Assembly (NCBI GenBank): GCA_009829735.1 | Contig: CM020620.1 | Coordinates: forward strand, 8,944,545-9,008,544 | Length of the DNA: 64,000 bases | DNA from: Pyropia yezoensis | Lineage: Eukaryota > Rhodophyta > Bangiophyceae > Bangiales > Bangiaceae | Direction: 5' to 3' | Shown: positions 42,718 through 53,560 of the stretch, one piece after another | How the letters are laid out: each line of letters begins with the position of its first letter | Numbering within the stretch: position 1 is the first letter of the stretch | Position numbers and translations under genes: made by a program | Notes under the pieces: generated by a model | Database searches by the model: none | What the model saw: only the letters and a program-made list of their open reading frames with translations | Told to the model about the DNA's origin: nothing

Positions 42718-44050
42718 CAGTCGGTACCCATTTAACCGCACGCTTCTGGTAACAATTGTTCATGCCCGAATCGGCATGCCCGATGCGTCTCGTGCCACTA
42801 TCTGCCCCATTCGGCGTCGGGTTGCGGCCAAGTGCTACGGCATGGCCCCTCTTTAACCGCCCACAGCTCAGCCCGTAGTGCCCCGGTCAGGTCCCCAAGC
42901 ACCATGACGGGATCAGCACGTCGCCCCCTGTCCATCACCGAGCGCACAACCATCACCGCCCTCCTCGAACAGGGGAAGTCTCTGCAGGCCGTCGGTACGA
43001 TATTGGGGCCCCGCAAGAGCACCATCGCCTACGCCGCCAAGGCCATGCGCTCAACGGCTGCGGGCCCCCGGGTGGACAAGCGTGGTCGTCCAAAGGCTCT
43101 GACGGACCGCGAGCAGCGCACCCTCAAGCGGACGATGGACATCAGCGGGTTTCGCTCAGTGGCCTCCCTGACGGAGATGGTTAATACGACGCGCTCCCAG
43201 GCTACGGGGGGGGCTAAAAAAAGCCCTGTATCACCCTCGACGGTCCGTAGGGCCGTCCGGGCCGTGGGGCTCGCCTCCCGGGTGGCGGCCAAGAAACCCT
43301 ACCTGTCGGCCAAGAATGAGGCCAAGCGTCTCGCGTGGTCCACCGAGCGGCGGGGCTGGTCGGCCGAGTGGGCGTCGGTGCTTTACACGGACGAGAGCTC
43401 CTTCGTGGTCCGGGACGGCCGCGCTTCCCGCGTTTGGCGTCGCCCCGGGGAGCGTCACGCCCCCCATCGGCTTCGGCCAACCTTCAAAAGCGGCCGCCAG
43501 TCGGTCATGGTGTTCGGCGCCTTCTCTGCGCGTGGCCGCACGCCCCTGGTACGCGTGGACGGCACGATGAACGCCGACAAGAATGCTGGCATCGTGGAGG
43601 ACTACATTGTGCACCAGATTTGCGCGGACTTCGGGGCGCCGGACGCTGCGTGGCTACAGGAGGACCTAGCGCCCTGCCACGCCGCAAAGGCGTCCAAGGC
43701 TGTAAAGGATGCGCTCGGCCTGCGAGTGCTTTCGTGGGTTGGGCAGAGTCCTGGCCTGAACCCCATCGAGAATGCGTGGGCGGAGCTCGAACGCCGTCTA
43801 CGCCGACGCCCGACGGCGCTCAAGAGCAAGGACGAGCGGTTTGCAGCGCTCTGCGAGGAGTGGGACGCTATCCCGGCCTCCTTTTTTAAGCCGAGTCGAT
43901 GCCCCGTAGGTTGCGTGATGTGATTGCCGTGAAGGGAGCGAGCACCAAGTACTAATAGGCCCAGTGCCTGGAATCGATGGTTGGCATGTGGTCATATTGA
44001 TCCGTGCGATTCTCGTTTTTCCTCGTGCGGATAAAATTGGGTACCGACTG
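42718..44050 (+). mobile_element. Complete Tc1/mariner-family DNA transposon
   Basis: 1333 bp bounded by inverted repeats of about 26 bp that both start CAGTCGGTACCCA and contain CCGCACG. It is flanked by TA on each side (42716-42717 and 44051-44052), the target duplication of this superfamily. One uninterrupted transposase gene fills most of the interior. All parts needed for movement appear present. Confidence 0.92.
42904..43923 (+). CDS. Tc1-like DD34E transposase
   Basis: 339 residues. N-terminal helix-turn-helix pair: first about residues 9-48 (ITERTTITALLEQGKSLQAV), then the GRPK minor-groove motif at 61-64, then a second helical domain to about 127. The catalytic triad is D163 (VLYTDESS), D254 (LQEDLAPCH) and E289 (PGLNPIENAWAEL), with exactly 34 residues between the last two, which defines the Tc1 DD34E class. 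Length is typical (about 340). There is no stop or frameshift, so it may be active. The Met at 42904 was chosen because it directly precedes the first helix; an upstream in-frame Met at 42832 adds a poorly composed lead. It cuts and pastes the element at TA sites in the nucleus. GC-rich codon use matches host genes. Confidence 0.93.
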   Translation: MTGSARRPLSITERTTITALLEQGKSLQAVGTILGPRKSTIAYAAKAMRSTAAGPRVDKRGRPKALTDREQRTLKRTMDISGFRSVASLTEMVNTTRSQATGGAKKSPVSPSTVRRAVRAVGLASRVAAKKPYLSAKNEAKRLAWSTERRGWSAEWASVLYTDESSFVVRDGRASRVWRRPGERHAPHRLRPTFKSGRQSVMVFGAFSARGRTPLVRVDGTMNADKNAGIVEDYIVHQICADFGAPDAAWLQEDLAPCHAAKASKAVKDALGLRVLSWVGQSPGLNPIENAWAELERRLRRRPTALKSKDERFAALCEEWDAIPASFFKPSRCPVGCVM

Positions 44051-44806
44051 TACGTGCGTCTATGTTAAGCTCACATAATACCGGTAGATAAATAAGTTTA
44101 ATAGAATGTCAATGACAATGACAATGTTGGAGTCTGGTCTGCGTGTGCGTGTCTTGCTTCTTATCCCTCTTAGCGATGTATGTATATGCTCATTGCCGCT
44201 GCCTGCTCGCGCACGACGCCCTCCCCATCCGCCATTCCTGCCACCCACTTCAACGTACCCCCTTCCATCGCAAGCTCTCTCGACCCTCCCACTCATTCGC
44301 CACCCCATGACCCTCCCGTTCACCGCTGGTATACCAGGAGGGCAGCAGCACCCGCGCTACACTCGCAAAAAGCAACCATTCGGCTCGACGTGCTTCCTCT
44401 TCCCCCGCCTGCTCCCCCCCACTGGCCGCTTTCGCCAGTCACTTGCCACACCAGCCGCGGCGCGGGCGGGTCTGGCATAGCCTGCCGCCCCCACGGCAGC
44501 GCAGTAGGCGGCGTCCACGCGGGTGTCCATGCAACGGGGTTGTGTGGCAGCCGCGTCCGCACCACCGACCACCTTCGCCGCTGCGAGAGCCGCGACCAAC
44601 ACAGCCATTGATGCAGTCGCCCGTCCCCCGCGCCCCCACCCACCCCCTCGGCTCTTTTCCAGCGCCGCGACGACCGCTGCCGCCGGCGCGGCGGTTAAGC
44701 CATTCGTGGTAGTCGCGAGGCAGTGTGCCCACAGACACAGGAAGGGACACGTGGCCAGCGCTGCAGCTGGCTTATCTGTCGCCGCGGACTTTGTCGTTGC
44801 CTCTGC
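44051..44806. other. Spacer between Tc1 element and inverted-repeat element
   Basis: No recognised gene. A plus-strand frame from 44523 has Ala/Val-rich protein-like composition up to the element at 44807 (AAVKPFVVVARQCAH), which interrupts it. Confidence 0.4.
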
Positions 44807-45444
44807 CGCAGCACTGCTTATCGCCTGTCAAAATGTTCTTGCTTTTTCGGGAAACTCTCGAGCAAGAACCTGCATAAAACCTGCCCCTCAAGGCATCATT
44901 GACACCGCTTTTACCCCCGTTTCTTGCTTTCTGCCCATAACAGCTCGGGCGATTGGTGGTCGCCACCTCCCTTGGTATGACCGGAAGCGCTCGGGGCAGG
45001 AGAGCACTCTCGTCAAGCGCAAAGAAGCGACCGACGATCGCTACGCTTGGGAGCAATGTTTAAACAAACGCGTTTAAAAATCGCGCAATCTCTTGCACTG
45101 GTGAAGCAAAAACCTGCGCGACGACAGCTTTCGAGGGTCTGCACGGAAAAATCTCTCCGCCTTGCTCGACATCTACAACGAGAATTCTGACCAATGAAAC
45201 GCTCCGTCCAGCAAACAGCAGCGCCACCGCTGTTGTCATTGGTTGACAGAACACCGACAGCGGCGGTCGTGTCGGTCATTCTGGGGGAGATTCTTGGGCC
45301 TCAGCCCATCCCCTCGATCAGAAAAGCGAAGTTCTGCTCGAGCCGTTCATTTTCGTGCTCGAGCAGACCAAGAATTTGCACAACGAAACAAGAAATCTGG
45401 CCAAAATCGGGCTTGTATCTTGACAGGGGATAAGCACTGCTGCG
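44807..45444 (+). mobile_element. 0.64-kb terminal-inverted-repeat element, unknown family, copy 1
   Basis: About 638 bp. The ends are CGCAGCACTGCTTATCGCC and the inverse of CGCAGCAGTGCTTATCCCC; the inverted repeats run about 24 bp (on to CTGTCAA) with two mismatches. There is no coding frame. An inverted copy with about 80-90 % similarity by eye lies at 57978-58624. A clear target duplication was not found, so the superfamily is open. The interior is AT-richer and contains TTTAAAC/GTTTAAA palindromic motifs. Confidence 0.75.
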
Positions 45445-46951
45445 CAGCCGTCGGCGCGAGCGACACCCTTGTGATGCCGGCCCCCCCCTTCCTCATCCAC
45501 CCTAAACCCGGTTCCTTTTGTCGCCGCGGATGGATGTGTGAAAGGACTGACGGGGGGGGGGGGGGATGGGAGGGTGTGGAGAATGGAGAGAGGTCAGGGG
45601 GGGGGCGTGTGGAAAGAGACGCGCGGGGTCCTCCCGCTGGTACCGCCACCGCCGCCGCCGCTCTCGTAACCGCCACCGCCGCCACCACCGTCGCTCCTGC
45701 CGTGTGTGGCGCGACGCCTCAAACAGGCAGGCCACCCGCCCCCCCAGAAGAGGTGGAGCGCTGCTGACGTTGCCAGCGCCCAGCAGTGCAGGACGGTGCG
45801 GAGCGTGCAAGGGGGCCGTTGAAACCAGAGGTGGCCATCACGCACACAAGGCCACGTCACGCCCCCCGCGGCGCGGAGAAGCGCAGGTCTGGCGGTGGCG
45901 GCGGTGGGACGGCCGCCGCCATACCATTGACGTCACCGCGGCGGCCTCCAAAGCCGCCGCTGCTGTCGAGACCTCCACTGGCAGCTGCCCCCCCCCCTCC
46001 CTCCGCCCCTACCCCGACCCCGCGCCATAACAAAAACATGTGCTCGACCGCGGCGGCTGTCTGGCGGCATCGCGTCCCCCTCGCCGGCAAACGGCGCCTC
46101 CCCCTGCGGCAGCCGCCTCGGCATGCGGTGGTCTGCGCCCCTGGGCGGCCAGCTGCCATCGTTTGATGTTGTGCGCGGCTGGGGCTGGCCGCAGAGCACG
46201 GCCGTTGGAGGGGGAGGTCCTGTTGGGCCATCCACCCCTCATCTCCTCCCCCTTCACCTCGTCCCCTCCCGGTTCTTCGCCCCCCGCTTCCCCGCACGCG
46301 GCCGCGGCACGCGCGCCCTTCTTCCATGATGGGTACTTACATATCAACGCACAGTGCGCAGACTTACCATCCTTGAAGGGAAGCGCCAGCCAGAGGGACA
46401 GGGACACCCCCGGGCCGCCAACCCGGCTGCACCCCCGCTTGCCCGCCGTTGCCAGAACACCGGCCACACTCTGCGAAGACCGCCCACCCAGCGCCCCCCC
46501 GCCCACGCCACGTATCGGAAGCGCTCCTCCCCCACCCCACCCGTTTGCCACGTGCCGCTTGCCCAGATCAGAGCCACACCCTTGGGATTCACCCTGTTTG
46601 GTGGCGCGCCCGCCATGCATCCTGCTGGCTGCAAGGCCGCGGTTCAAGCAGTGCCGCTCCCTCGCCTGCCGCCCGCCTGCGGATGTGCCCGGTGCTAGCA
46701 GACCCCGCGCACCACGGCCGACGCCTAGCGTGATACTAAAACGCTCCCGCAGTCAACCGCCTGTGGCTGCCGCTCCACCCCCCCCCCCCCTCCCCACACG
46801 CCTGCCCCCCCCCCACTCCCCTCCCCCCCCCACTCCCTTCCCCCCCCTCCACTCCCTCAACTCCTCACCCGTGGTACTCACCTCACGCGGCCCGGTGGTG
46901 CCCATCCCTCCCCTTCCCCCCACCCGCCTCCCACTGACGCTCGTCGCGACC
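45445..46951. other. 5' region of the oxygenase gene, no other gene
   Basis: An open frame continues upstream of the oxygenase start to 46040, but it encodes Pro/Arg/Ser filler up to the Met at 46952 and is treated as UTR or intergenic. C-runs are frequent at 46775-46860. Confidence 0.5.
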
Positions 46952-48637
46952 ATGTCGTACTGCTACATCAACTATGACAGCGGCGATAACAACTGCATTG
47001 ACCGGTCATATGTGGCGGAACGGCTGTGCGACATTGCCAACAACCTCACCCCGGCCGTGGCCGGCCACTTTGCGGCCGGCGGCCCCGCGGCGGGCTTGCC
47101 CAACCCGCTGCTGCGCGTCGTCGGCGGCGGCGGCGACTACCTCGGCTGGCCGGTGGGGGGCGCCCAGGTGGACGCCGCCATCGCTGCGGGCGCCGCAACG
47201 CGGGCGCCGTATGGCCTCGGCGAGGCCACCGTCACCAACGCGGTGGTGCGGGACTCGTGGAAGGTGCTGCCGGGGCAGCTCACGTGGGACAACCCCGCCT
47301 GGGACGGTGCGCTGCAGGCGCTGGTGCGGGAGGCGGCCGCTGCGTTGGGCGTGCCGGGCCCCGTGACAGCGGCGCTGCACAACCTGCTACTGTACCGGCT
47401 GGGCGGCCACTTTGCCGCCCATACGGATACGGAAAAAGGCGCGGGCATGTTTGCCACGCTCGTCGTGACGCTGCCGAGTGTGTTTACGGGCGGACGCCTT
47501 CTTGTCCGCCACAACGGGGAGGAGGAGACCTTTGCGGGCTACGCCGACCGCTCCGAGGTGCCAACCGCACCGTACTGGGCGGCCTACTACTCGGACTGTG
47601 AGCACGAGGTGACGCCCGTCACCGGCGGTCACCGGGTGGTGCTTGTGTACAACCTCACCCGCCCACCCGCCGATCGGGATTCGGACGGTGACCCTGCCAA
47701 CGACGCGGAAGGGGTGCTTTCCACACCGCCCGTGCGAAAGTACGGCGCGCTGGGGTCGGCCGCTCATGCGATGGCGGCCTTTGCGTCGCATTGGCGGTCG
47801 TTGTTGCAAAGACCAGTGCGCAGTCACCGCACACCCGCGGCGTTGCTCTACCTGCTGGACCACAAGTACACGGCCGATGGGGTCGGCTGGGGGCGCCTCA
47901 AGGGCAAGGACGCGCTCCTTGCCGCGGCGCTCCGCGCCACCCCTGCCACGCGCGGCGGCGACGGTGACGCGTCGACGGCTGGTGGCAGCGGCGGCGGCGC
48001 CGCCTTTCGGATGTACCTCGTGGCCGCCCACGTGTACGAGGAGCTGGGCCCCGGTCACAAACCCAGCGTGTGGGGCTACGAGGCGCCCCCTGACGGGGGC
48101 CGCTGGGAGGACGCGGGCGTGCGGCTCGAGGCGGGACCCGCCGACCTTCAGTGGCGCCACAACGGGGCGCCCAACTCTGACGGCGTCGCCGCAGACGCCG
48201 CCGCCACCGCAGCCACTGCCGCCGTCGACGACGACGACGACGACGACGACGGGGCTTTGACCAGGGAGCTGACCACCATTCTAACCCTCCGCGGCTGGCT
48301 GGGTGCCCCCGGCCAGGCCAACAGCGACAGCGACGACGACGCGTCGCGGCCCGCCGCAGCAGATCTGGGCCCCCCCTCGTGGGTGCGCGGCACCGCCGCC
48401 GTGCGGGCGCTGACGCCAGAGGGGATGGAGATGGTGCCGTCGGGCAATGATGGGGACCTGCCCACCCGCTGGTACCGCACGTACGGGCTGGTGGTGGCGC
48501 TGGCGGGGGCGCCCAACCGGGCTGACCCAACGTACGGCTGGTACTTCGTGCGAGGGCGGGAGGAACGGGAGTATGGTGACACGGCACAATGGAGCGGGCC
48601 AGGCCACACCGCCTGGACGACGGTCGTACGCAAGTAG
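46952..48637 (+). CDS. 2OG-Fe(II) dioxygenase, prolyl-4-hydroxylase-like
   Basis: 561 residues. The core resembles 2OG-FeII_Oxy_3 domains: LLYRLGGHFAAHTDTEK with iron ligands H157 and D159, a strand with TLVVTLPSVFTGGRLLVRHNG, then SDCEHEVTPV with the third ligand H218, and GGHRVVLVYNL with R228 as the 2-oxoglutarate anchor. This HxD...H...R set is complete, so it should hydroxylate or demethylate a substrate using Fe2+, O2 and 2-oxoglutarate; the substrate is unknown. The C-terminal ~300 residues have a helical part (AHAMAAFASHWRSLL), an Asp-rich stretch near 425-435 (poly-Asp) and a Trp/Tyr-rich end (YGWYFVRGREEREYG). No signal peptide is seen, so it is probably cytosolic or nuclear. The start MSYCYINYD was chosen because composition changes sharply there. 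Confidence 0.82.
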   Translation: MSYCYINYDSGDNNCIDRSYVAERLCDIANNLTPAVAGHFAAGGPAAGLPNPLLRVVGGGGDYLGWPVGGAQVDAAIAAGAATRAPYGLGEATVTNAVVRDSWKVLPGQLTWDNPAWDGALQALVREAAAALGVPGPVTAALHNLLLYRLGGHFAAHTDTEKGAGMFATLVVTLPSVFTGGRLLVRHNGEEETFAGYADRSEVPTAPYWAAYYSDCEHEVTPVTGGHRVVLVYNLTRPPADRDSDGDPANDAEGVLSTPPVRKYGALGSAAHAMAAFASHWRSLLQRPVRSHRTPAALLYLLDHKYTADGVGWGRLKGKDALLAAALRATPATRGGDGDASTAGGSGGGAAFRMYLVAAHVYEELGPGHKPSVWGYEAPPDGGRWEDAGVRLEAGPADLQWRHNGAPNSDGVAADAAATAATAAVDDDDDDDDGALTRELTTILTLRGWLGAPGQANSDSDDDASRPAAADLGPPSWVRGTAAVRALTPEGMEMVPSGNDGDLPTRWYRTYGLVVALAGAPNRADPTYGWYFVRGREEREYGDTAQWSGPGHTAWTTVVRK

Positions 48638-48667
48638 AACCGACTGCTGCTAGAAAGCTTGTCGGCA

Positions 48668-48734
48668 GTCTTTGGCGCTGGGGGGGGGGGGGGGGGGAGG
48701 AAGGACGCCCCCCCGCCCCCCCGGCGCCAAAGAC
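48668..48734. terminator. Strong hairpin just after the oxygenase stop
   Basis: GTCTTTGGCGC and GCGCCAAAGAC are an exact 11-bp inverted pair around a G-run/C-run loop whose G and C tracts can extend the stem. It starts 31 bases after the stop codon and would form a very stable 3' UTR structure. It could influence 3'-end formation or stability, or be a tiny foldback element. Confidence 0.45.
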
Positions 48735-49387
48735 ACATGGGCACCGCCGTAGGTATTGGAATTGGAATTGTCATTGTCAATTCACCGTTTTATCGCCATT
48801 GACGCGAGGGCGTGGGGGGTTACTTACGGCGGGGGGCCAACCCGCCCGGCAAAAGAGCGGCGGCGGCGGCTGTGGAGCACCCTCGTGGCAGGGCGGCCGC
48901 GGCGCCGGCGGGGCGCCTTCGAAGTCCGCGTGCCACTCCGGCAGCATGCCATGATGGGGGGAGTGGCAGCGGCCGCTTGGCTGCTGCGCGCTGTGCAGAC
49001 GCCCGCTGCGGGGCTGCACAAACAAATTCGCTCGGCTCCGGGCCGATCCACCCATGGGAAAGAATGGGGGGCAGGGAGGGTGGAGGGGCGGAACGGCTGG
49101 TATCGACAGCCGAAACGTTCCGTCGCTGCGTACCAGGTGTTAGCCTGTGGGTGCGCTTGGGCGCCGCGGCGGCCCAGGCTGCAGCGCCCTCGCAGCGGCA
49201 CCCTCGCAGGGCGACAGCCGCACGTCCTCACCCCCGCGCCGCCAGATGCTGGCTGACACGCGGGGCGGGGGAAGGCGGGCACGTGCTGCCACACCCACCA
49301 CGCCAACGCCGCTGCCGTTCCGCGGCCGCTCCGCCCGACCCGCTCGCTCGCCCTCATGGCTTTGGCACCGCCACGGTCCATCACGCT

Positions 49388-49433
<46 letters not shown>

Positions 49434-50640
49434 ACGCCGACGCCGCCGACGCCGCTGCCGCCGTTGTTGTTGTTGTCGTCGTCACGGCGAGCGCGGCGGC
49501 CGCCCCGTCATCCACCACAACGGCTTGCGCCGTAGGGCGGGGGGGACAGCGGGGGCCTGCCGGGCCGCGACGGCGGGGGCCCAGCCACGCGTTCCTGCGG
49601 CCGTCTCTCAAACAGCGGCGGGGGCGCAGGCCGCCGCGTCTGCCGCCGCTCGCCGATCGGGCGAGGTGGCCCAGGCCGCCATGTCTGCCACCGCCGCCGC
49701 AGTCACGAGCCGCGGATGCGGCGGTGCCGCCGCTGCCGCAGCCGCCGCCGAGGAGGAGGAAGCGTCTCCTCTCCCTTATTACTCCTGGACCCCTTCCCCG
49801 TCCGGCACCACGCCAACGCCAAGTCAAGCAATTCTTAACCCCCCTCCTCTTGCTTTGTAAGAGGGGTCCCTGCGCTTGGCGACTTGGGCGTACTAGCCTC
49901 GGTGCCCCGAAAGTGGGGGGGTGTTAGTCCAGGATGGGTATGCCGCTCACGCAAACAGTGGTTGTCAGACGGGAAAAGTCAAAGAAAGTAGTTCGGAGGA
50001 GGGTTGGTCGATCACCTCCATCAAGTGTAAAGGGGTGATGCTTGAGCTGTGTTTCCTAGGCATGCGGACTGCAGATGAAGCAAAAGTGCCGGGACCGCCC
50101 CCTCCCTCACCTGCCTCGACCTTACCAAGGTATACATAAGAAAGAAACAGAGACCCGAGGAGGGGGGAGGTGCGTCACGGGCGCCTCTGTGCCACTTGCT
50201 CTTCCATGTATTTTCCAGCTTGAGCCCCGAAGCGGCGGCAACTAACCGAACGACGGCCCTTCACTGAAGAAGCCGCACACGCAGTAGCCGCCTCAGCAAC
50301 CTGTATGCAAAAGTCCCTCTCCTCCGCCGCCACCGTCCCACCCAACTCCTCACCGCAAGAGACATCACCGCCGCCACAGTCCCGCCTACAGTTCCACGCC
50401 CAGACCGCCCCCAAAAAACACCGCCACCGCACCGTCCCGCCCCGATCGGCCAACAAAACGTGCCGTCGCCGCCACTCCCGTATCCACACCAAAGAAATTC
50501 ACTGCCACAGCCCACGTCCTTCCATCGTTGGGCGACGAGACAGCATCTGCCGACTTCATTCCCCCGATGCCCCAAGAAAGAACGAGCACCCCTGCAGCCA
50601 GAGTTGTCAGCTCGTAGCAACACACGAGTGGCGGTTGAGT
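48735..50640. other. Region without a supported gene
   Basis: Contains a (GCC)n run at 49385-49432 followed by GTT/GTC repeats. A plus-strand frame to 49860 has an Ala-rich but protein-like end (SGEVAQAAMSATAAAVTSRGC and EEEEASPLPYYSW). It could be a small or partial gene, but no domain or start supports it. Confidence 0.4.
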
Positions 50641-50773
50641 GCAAAAGATCATTGTTTTGACGCGACAAAGCTTCTCAATTATTTCTTTGATCAGTCAATG
50701 CACTCAGCTCGAAGAGCTATTTCTGCACATGCTCTTTCGTTCTTCACCTCCCCGGCTTAGCTGTCCCTCAGGG
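50641..50773. repeat. Diverged partial copy of the 760-bp repeat, left side
   Basis: Matches the last ~130 bp of each 760-bp unit (GACGCGAC.AAG, TCTTTGATCAGTC, CACCTCCCCGGCTTAGCTGTCCCTCA) with several differences. It then diverges. It is separated from the tandem array by about 320 bp of unrelated sequence. Confidence 0.75.
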
Positions 50774-51091
50774 CGTACCCACCAACGTGGCTATCCGACA
50801 ATGGACTATAATGTAAAGTTACGGAGCAAAATCGCATATTACTGTGACAAAGCGACAGCCAATCAGATGAAGCACAGAGAGACCTGCGTTGGTCCGTGGA
50901 CTACCGGAATGACGAAAGCAGCGAGTTTTACTCACACCAATAGTCAAAAAACTATCGGGGGAGTGGTGATACGCGCGTCTGATTGGCTGAATAGAGTTTC
51001 AAGCCGTGACGAAAGGTACGTAGAACTTGAATACCTAAACCAAAACATGGCCTCATTTTAGTCTCGCCATTAGTCCACGTGGGTCGGTATG

Positions 51092-53371
51092 CCCTCACAG
51101 CCGTGTCAGTGGGTAAATAAAATGTCACGCACGCTCCAACGGACACGAGGAAGGTGTCGAGTACGATAGGGTTCAGGAGGGCTAAATCTCAGGCCAATGG
51201 TTTCAGGAGGGCTAAATCTCAGGCCAATGGTTTCAGGAGGGCTAAATCTCAGGCCAATGGTTTCAGGAGGGCTAATTCTCAGGCCAATGGTTTCAGGAGG
51301 GCTAATTCTCAGGCCAATGGTTTGATTCAAGGTACTGGAGTGCGCGCCATCAACATCAGTCTACACGTTTCTACGACAGCTGGGGCCACGGGGCTCTGGA
51401 TTGGACGTCTCGGATTGTGCTCTTCCCCATACTGGACCTCTCTGTCGTGCAAGTGCGTCTAACCTCCCCAGGAAGACCAGATCGCGTCGCGAACGGTTTT
51501 CGTTTTGCTGCTCATGGAGACTACTCTGGTGCCGAGTACGTGAGAGGTGACATTTTTCTAGGGCCGGGATCTCTAGTCGGGCTTTTGGAAGCGAATGAGT
51601 CTTGTGGGTATAGTAAGCCGCCACAAATGCTCTTTATGAATTGCACAAAACAGAGCGCACGATATCTACCGTCGGTTCACCTCATCGCCCTATCGGGCGA
51701 GCAAGTACCAAAACATGTGTGGCGGTTTAGTGCAAAAGACTCACTGGTTTGACGCGACCAAGTTTCTCAATTGTTTCTTTGATCAGTCGATGCAGCTCGA
51801 CGAGCTGTTTCTGCTCATTCTCTTTGTTCTTCACCTCCCCGGCTTAGCTGTCCCTCACAGCCGTGTCAGTGGGTAAATAAAATGTCACGCACGCTTCAAC
51901 GGACACGAGGAAGGTGTCGAGTACGATAGGGTTCAGGAGGGCTAAATCTCAGGCCAATGGTTTCAGGAGGGCTAAATCTCAGGCCAATGGTTTCAGGAGG
52001 GCTAAATCTCAGGCCAATGGTTTCAGGAGGGCTAATTCTCAGGCCAATGGTTTCAGGAGGGCTAATTCTCAGGCCAATGGTTTGATTCAAGGTACTGGAG
52101 TGCGCGCCATCAACATCAGTCTACACGTTTCTACGACAGCTGGGGCCACGGGGCTCTGGATTGGACGTCTCGGATTGTGCTCTTCCCCATACTGGACCTC
52201 TCTGTCGTGCAAGTGCGTCTAACCTCCCCAGGAAGACCAGATCGCGTCGCGAACGGTTTTCGTTTTGCTGCTCATGGAGACTACTCTGGTGCCGAGTACG
52301 TGAGAGGTGACATTTTTCTAGGGCCGGGATCTCTAGTCGGGCTTTTGGAAGCGAATGAGTCTTGTGGGTATAGTAAGCCGCCACAAATGCTCTTTATGAA
52401 TTGCACAAAACAGAGCGCACGATATCTACCGTCGGTTCACCTCATCGCCCTATCGGGCGAGCAAGTACCAAAACATGTGTGGCGGTTTAGTGCAAAAGAC
52501 TCACTGGTTTGACGCGACCAAGTTTCTCAATTGTTTCTTTGATCAGTCGATGCAGCTCGACGAGCTGTTTCTGCTCATTCTCTTTGTTCTTCACCTCCCC
52601 GGCTTAGCTGTCCCTCACAGCCGTGTCAGTGGGTAAATAAAATGTCACGCACGCTCCAACGGACACGAGGAAGGTGTCGAGTACGATAGGGTTCAGGAGG
52701 GCTAAATCTCAGGCCAATGGTTTCAGGAGGGCTAAATCTCAGGCCAATGGTTTCAGGAGGGCTAAATCTCAGGCCAATGGTTTCAGGAGGGCTAATTCTC
52801 AGGCCAATGGTTTCAGGAGGGCTAATTCTCAGGCCAATGGTTTGATTCAAGGTACTGGAGTGCGCGCCATCAACATCAGTCTACACGTTTCTACGACAGC
52901 TGGGGCCACGGGGCTCTGGATTGGACGTCTCGGATTGTGCTCTTCCCCATACTGGACCTCTCTGTCGTGCAAGTGCGTCTAACCTCCCCAGGAAGACCAG
53001 ATCGCGTCGCGAACGGTTTTCGTTTTGCTGCTCATGGAGACTACTCTGGTGCCGAGTACGTGAGAGGTGACATTTTTCTAGGGCCGGGATCTCTAGTCGG
53101 GCTTTTGGAAGCGAATGAGTCTTGTGGGTATAGTAAGCCGCCACAAATGCTCTTTATGAATTGCACAAAACAGAGCGCACGATATCTACCGTCGGTTCAC
53201 CTCATCGCCCTATCGGGCGAGCAAGTACCAAAACATGTGTGGCGGTTTAGTGCAAAAGACTCACTGGTTTGACGCGACCAAGTTTCTCAATTGTTTCTTT
53301 GATCAGTCGATGCAGCTCGACGAGCTGTTTCTGCTCATTCTCTTTGTTCTTCACCTCCCCGGCTTAGCTGT
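51092..53371. repeat. Three near-identical 760-bp tandem units
   Basis: Units start at 51092, 51852 and 52612 (each with CCCTCACAGCCGTGTCAGTG) and repeat with an exact 760-bp period and almost no differences. Inside each is a five-fold 30-bp repeat (TTTCAGGAGGGCTAAATCTC plus AGGCCAATGG); the last two carry AATTC in place of AAATC. Plus-strand frames of 102 and 111 codons and a frame ending FVLHLPGLAVPHSRVSG occur in every unit. None is recognised. It could be a satellite seed, a multiplied fragment of a mobile element, or a recent local amplification. Confidence 0.9.
51180..51331. repeat. Five 30-bp repeats in unit 1 (same in units 2 and 3)
   Basis: Thirty-base units with no spacers. Since 30 is a multiple of three, the frame encodes a ten-residue repeat (FRRAKSQANG on plus). 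Identical arrays occur at 51940-52091 and 52700-52851. Confidence 0.9.
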
Positions 53372-53560
53372 CCCTCACAGCCGTGTCAGTGGGTAAATAA
53401 AATGTCACGCACGCTCCAACGGACACGAGGAAGGTGTCGAGTTCGATCGGGCTTAGGTAGGCTAATTAGTCATGCGAATAGTTTCATTTATGGTACTGGA
53501 TCGGTCGATCGAAAGTCATTTATTAGTGTCAGGCTGCTTTATGGTCTGGTGTGGCCACGT
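53372..53560. repeat. Diverged partial fourth 760-bp unit with only one 30-mer
   Basis: The first ~70 bp are identical to the other units, then similarity decays. Where the others have five 30-mers, this copy has a single degenerate one (GGGCTTAGGTAGGCTAATTA), followed by GGTACTGGA as in the units. It may show the pre-expansion state. Confidence 0.65.

Noticed and set aside
46040-46951. 304-codon N-terminal extension of the oxygenase
   Set aside because: Pro/Arg/Ser filler with no domain; composition changes abruptly at the Met at 46952.
51180-51331. CRISPR-like array
   Set aside because: The 30-mers abut with no spacers, and the setting is eukaryotic.
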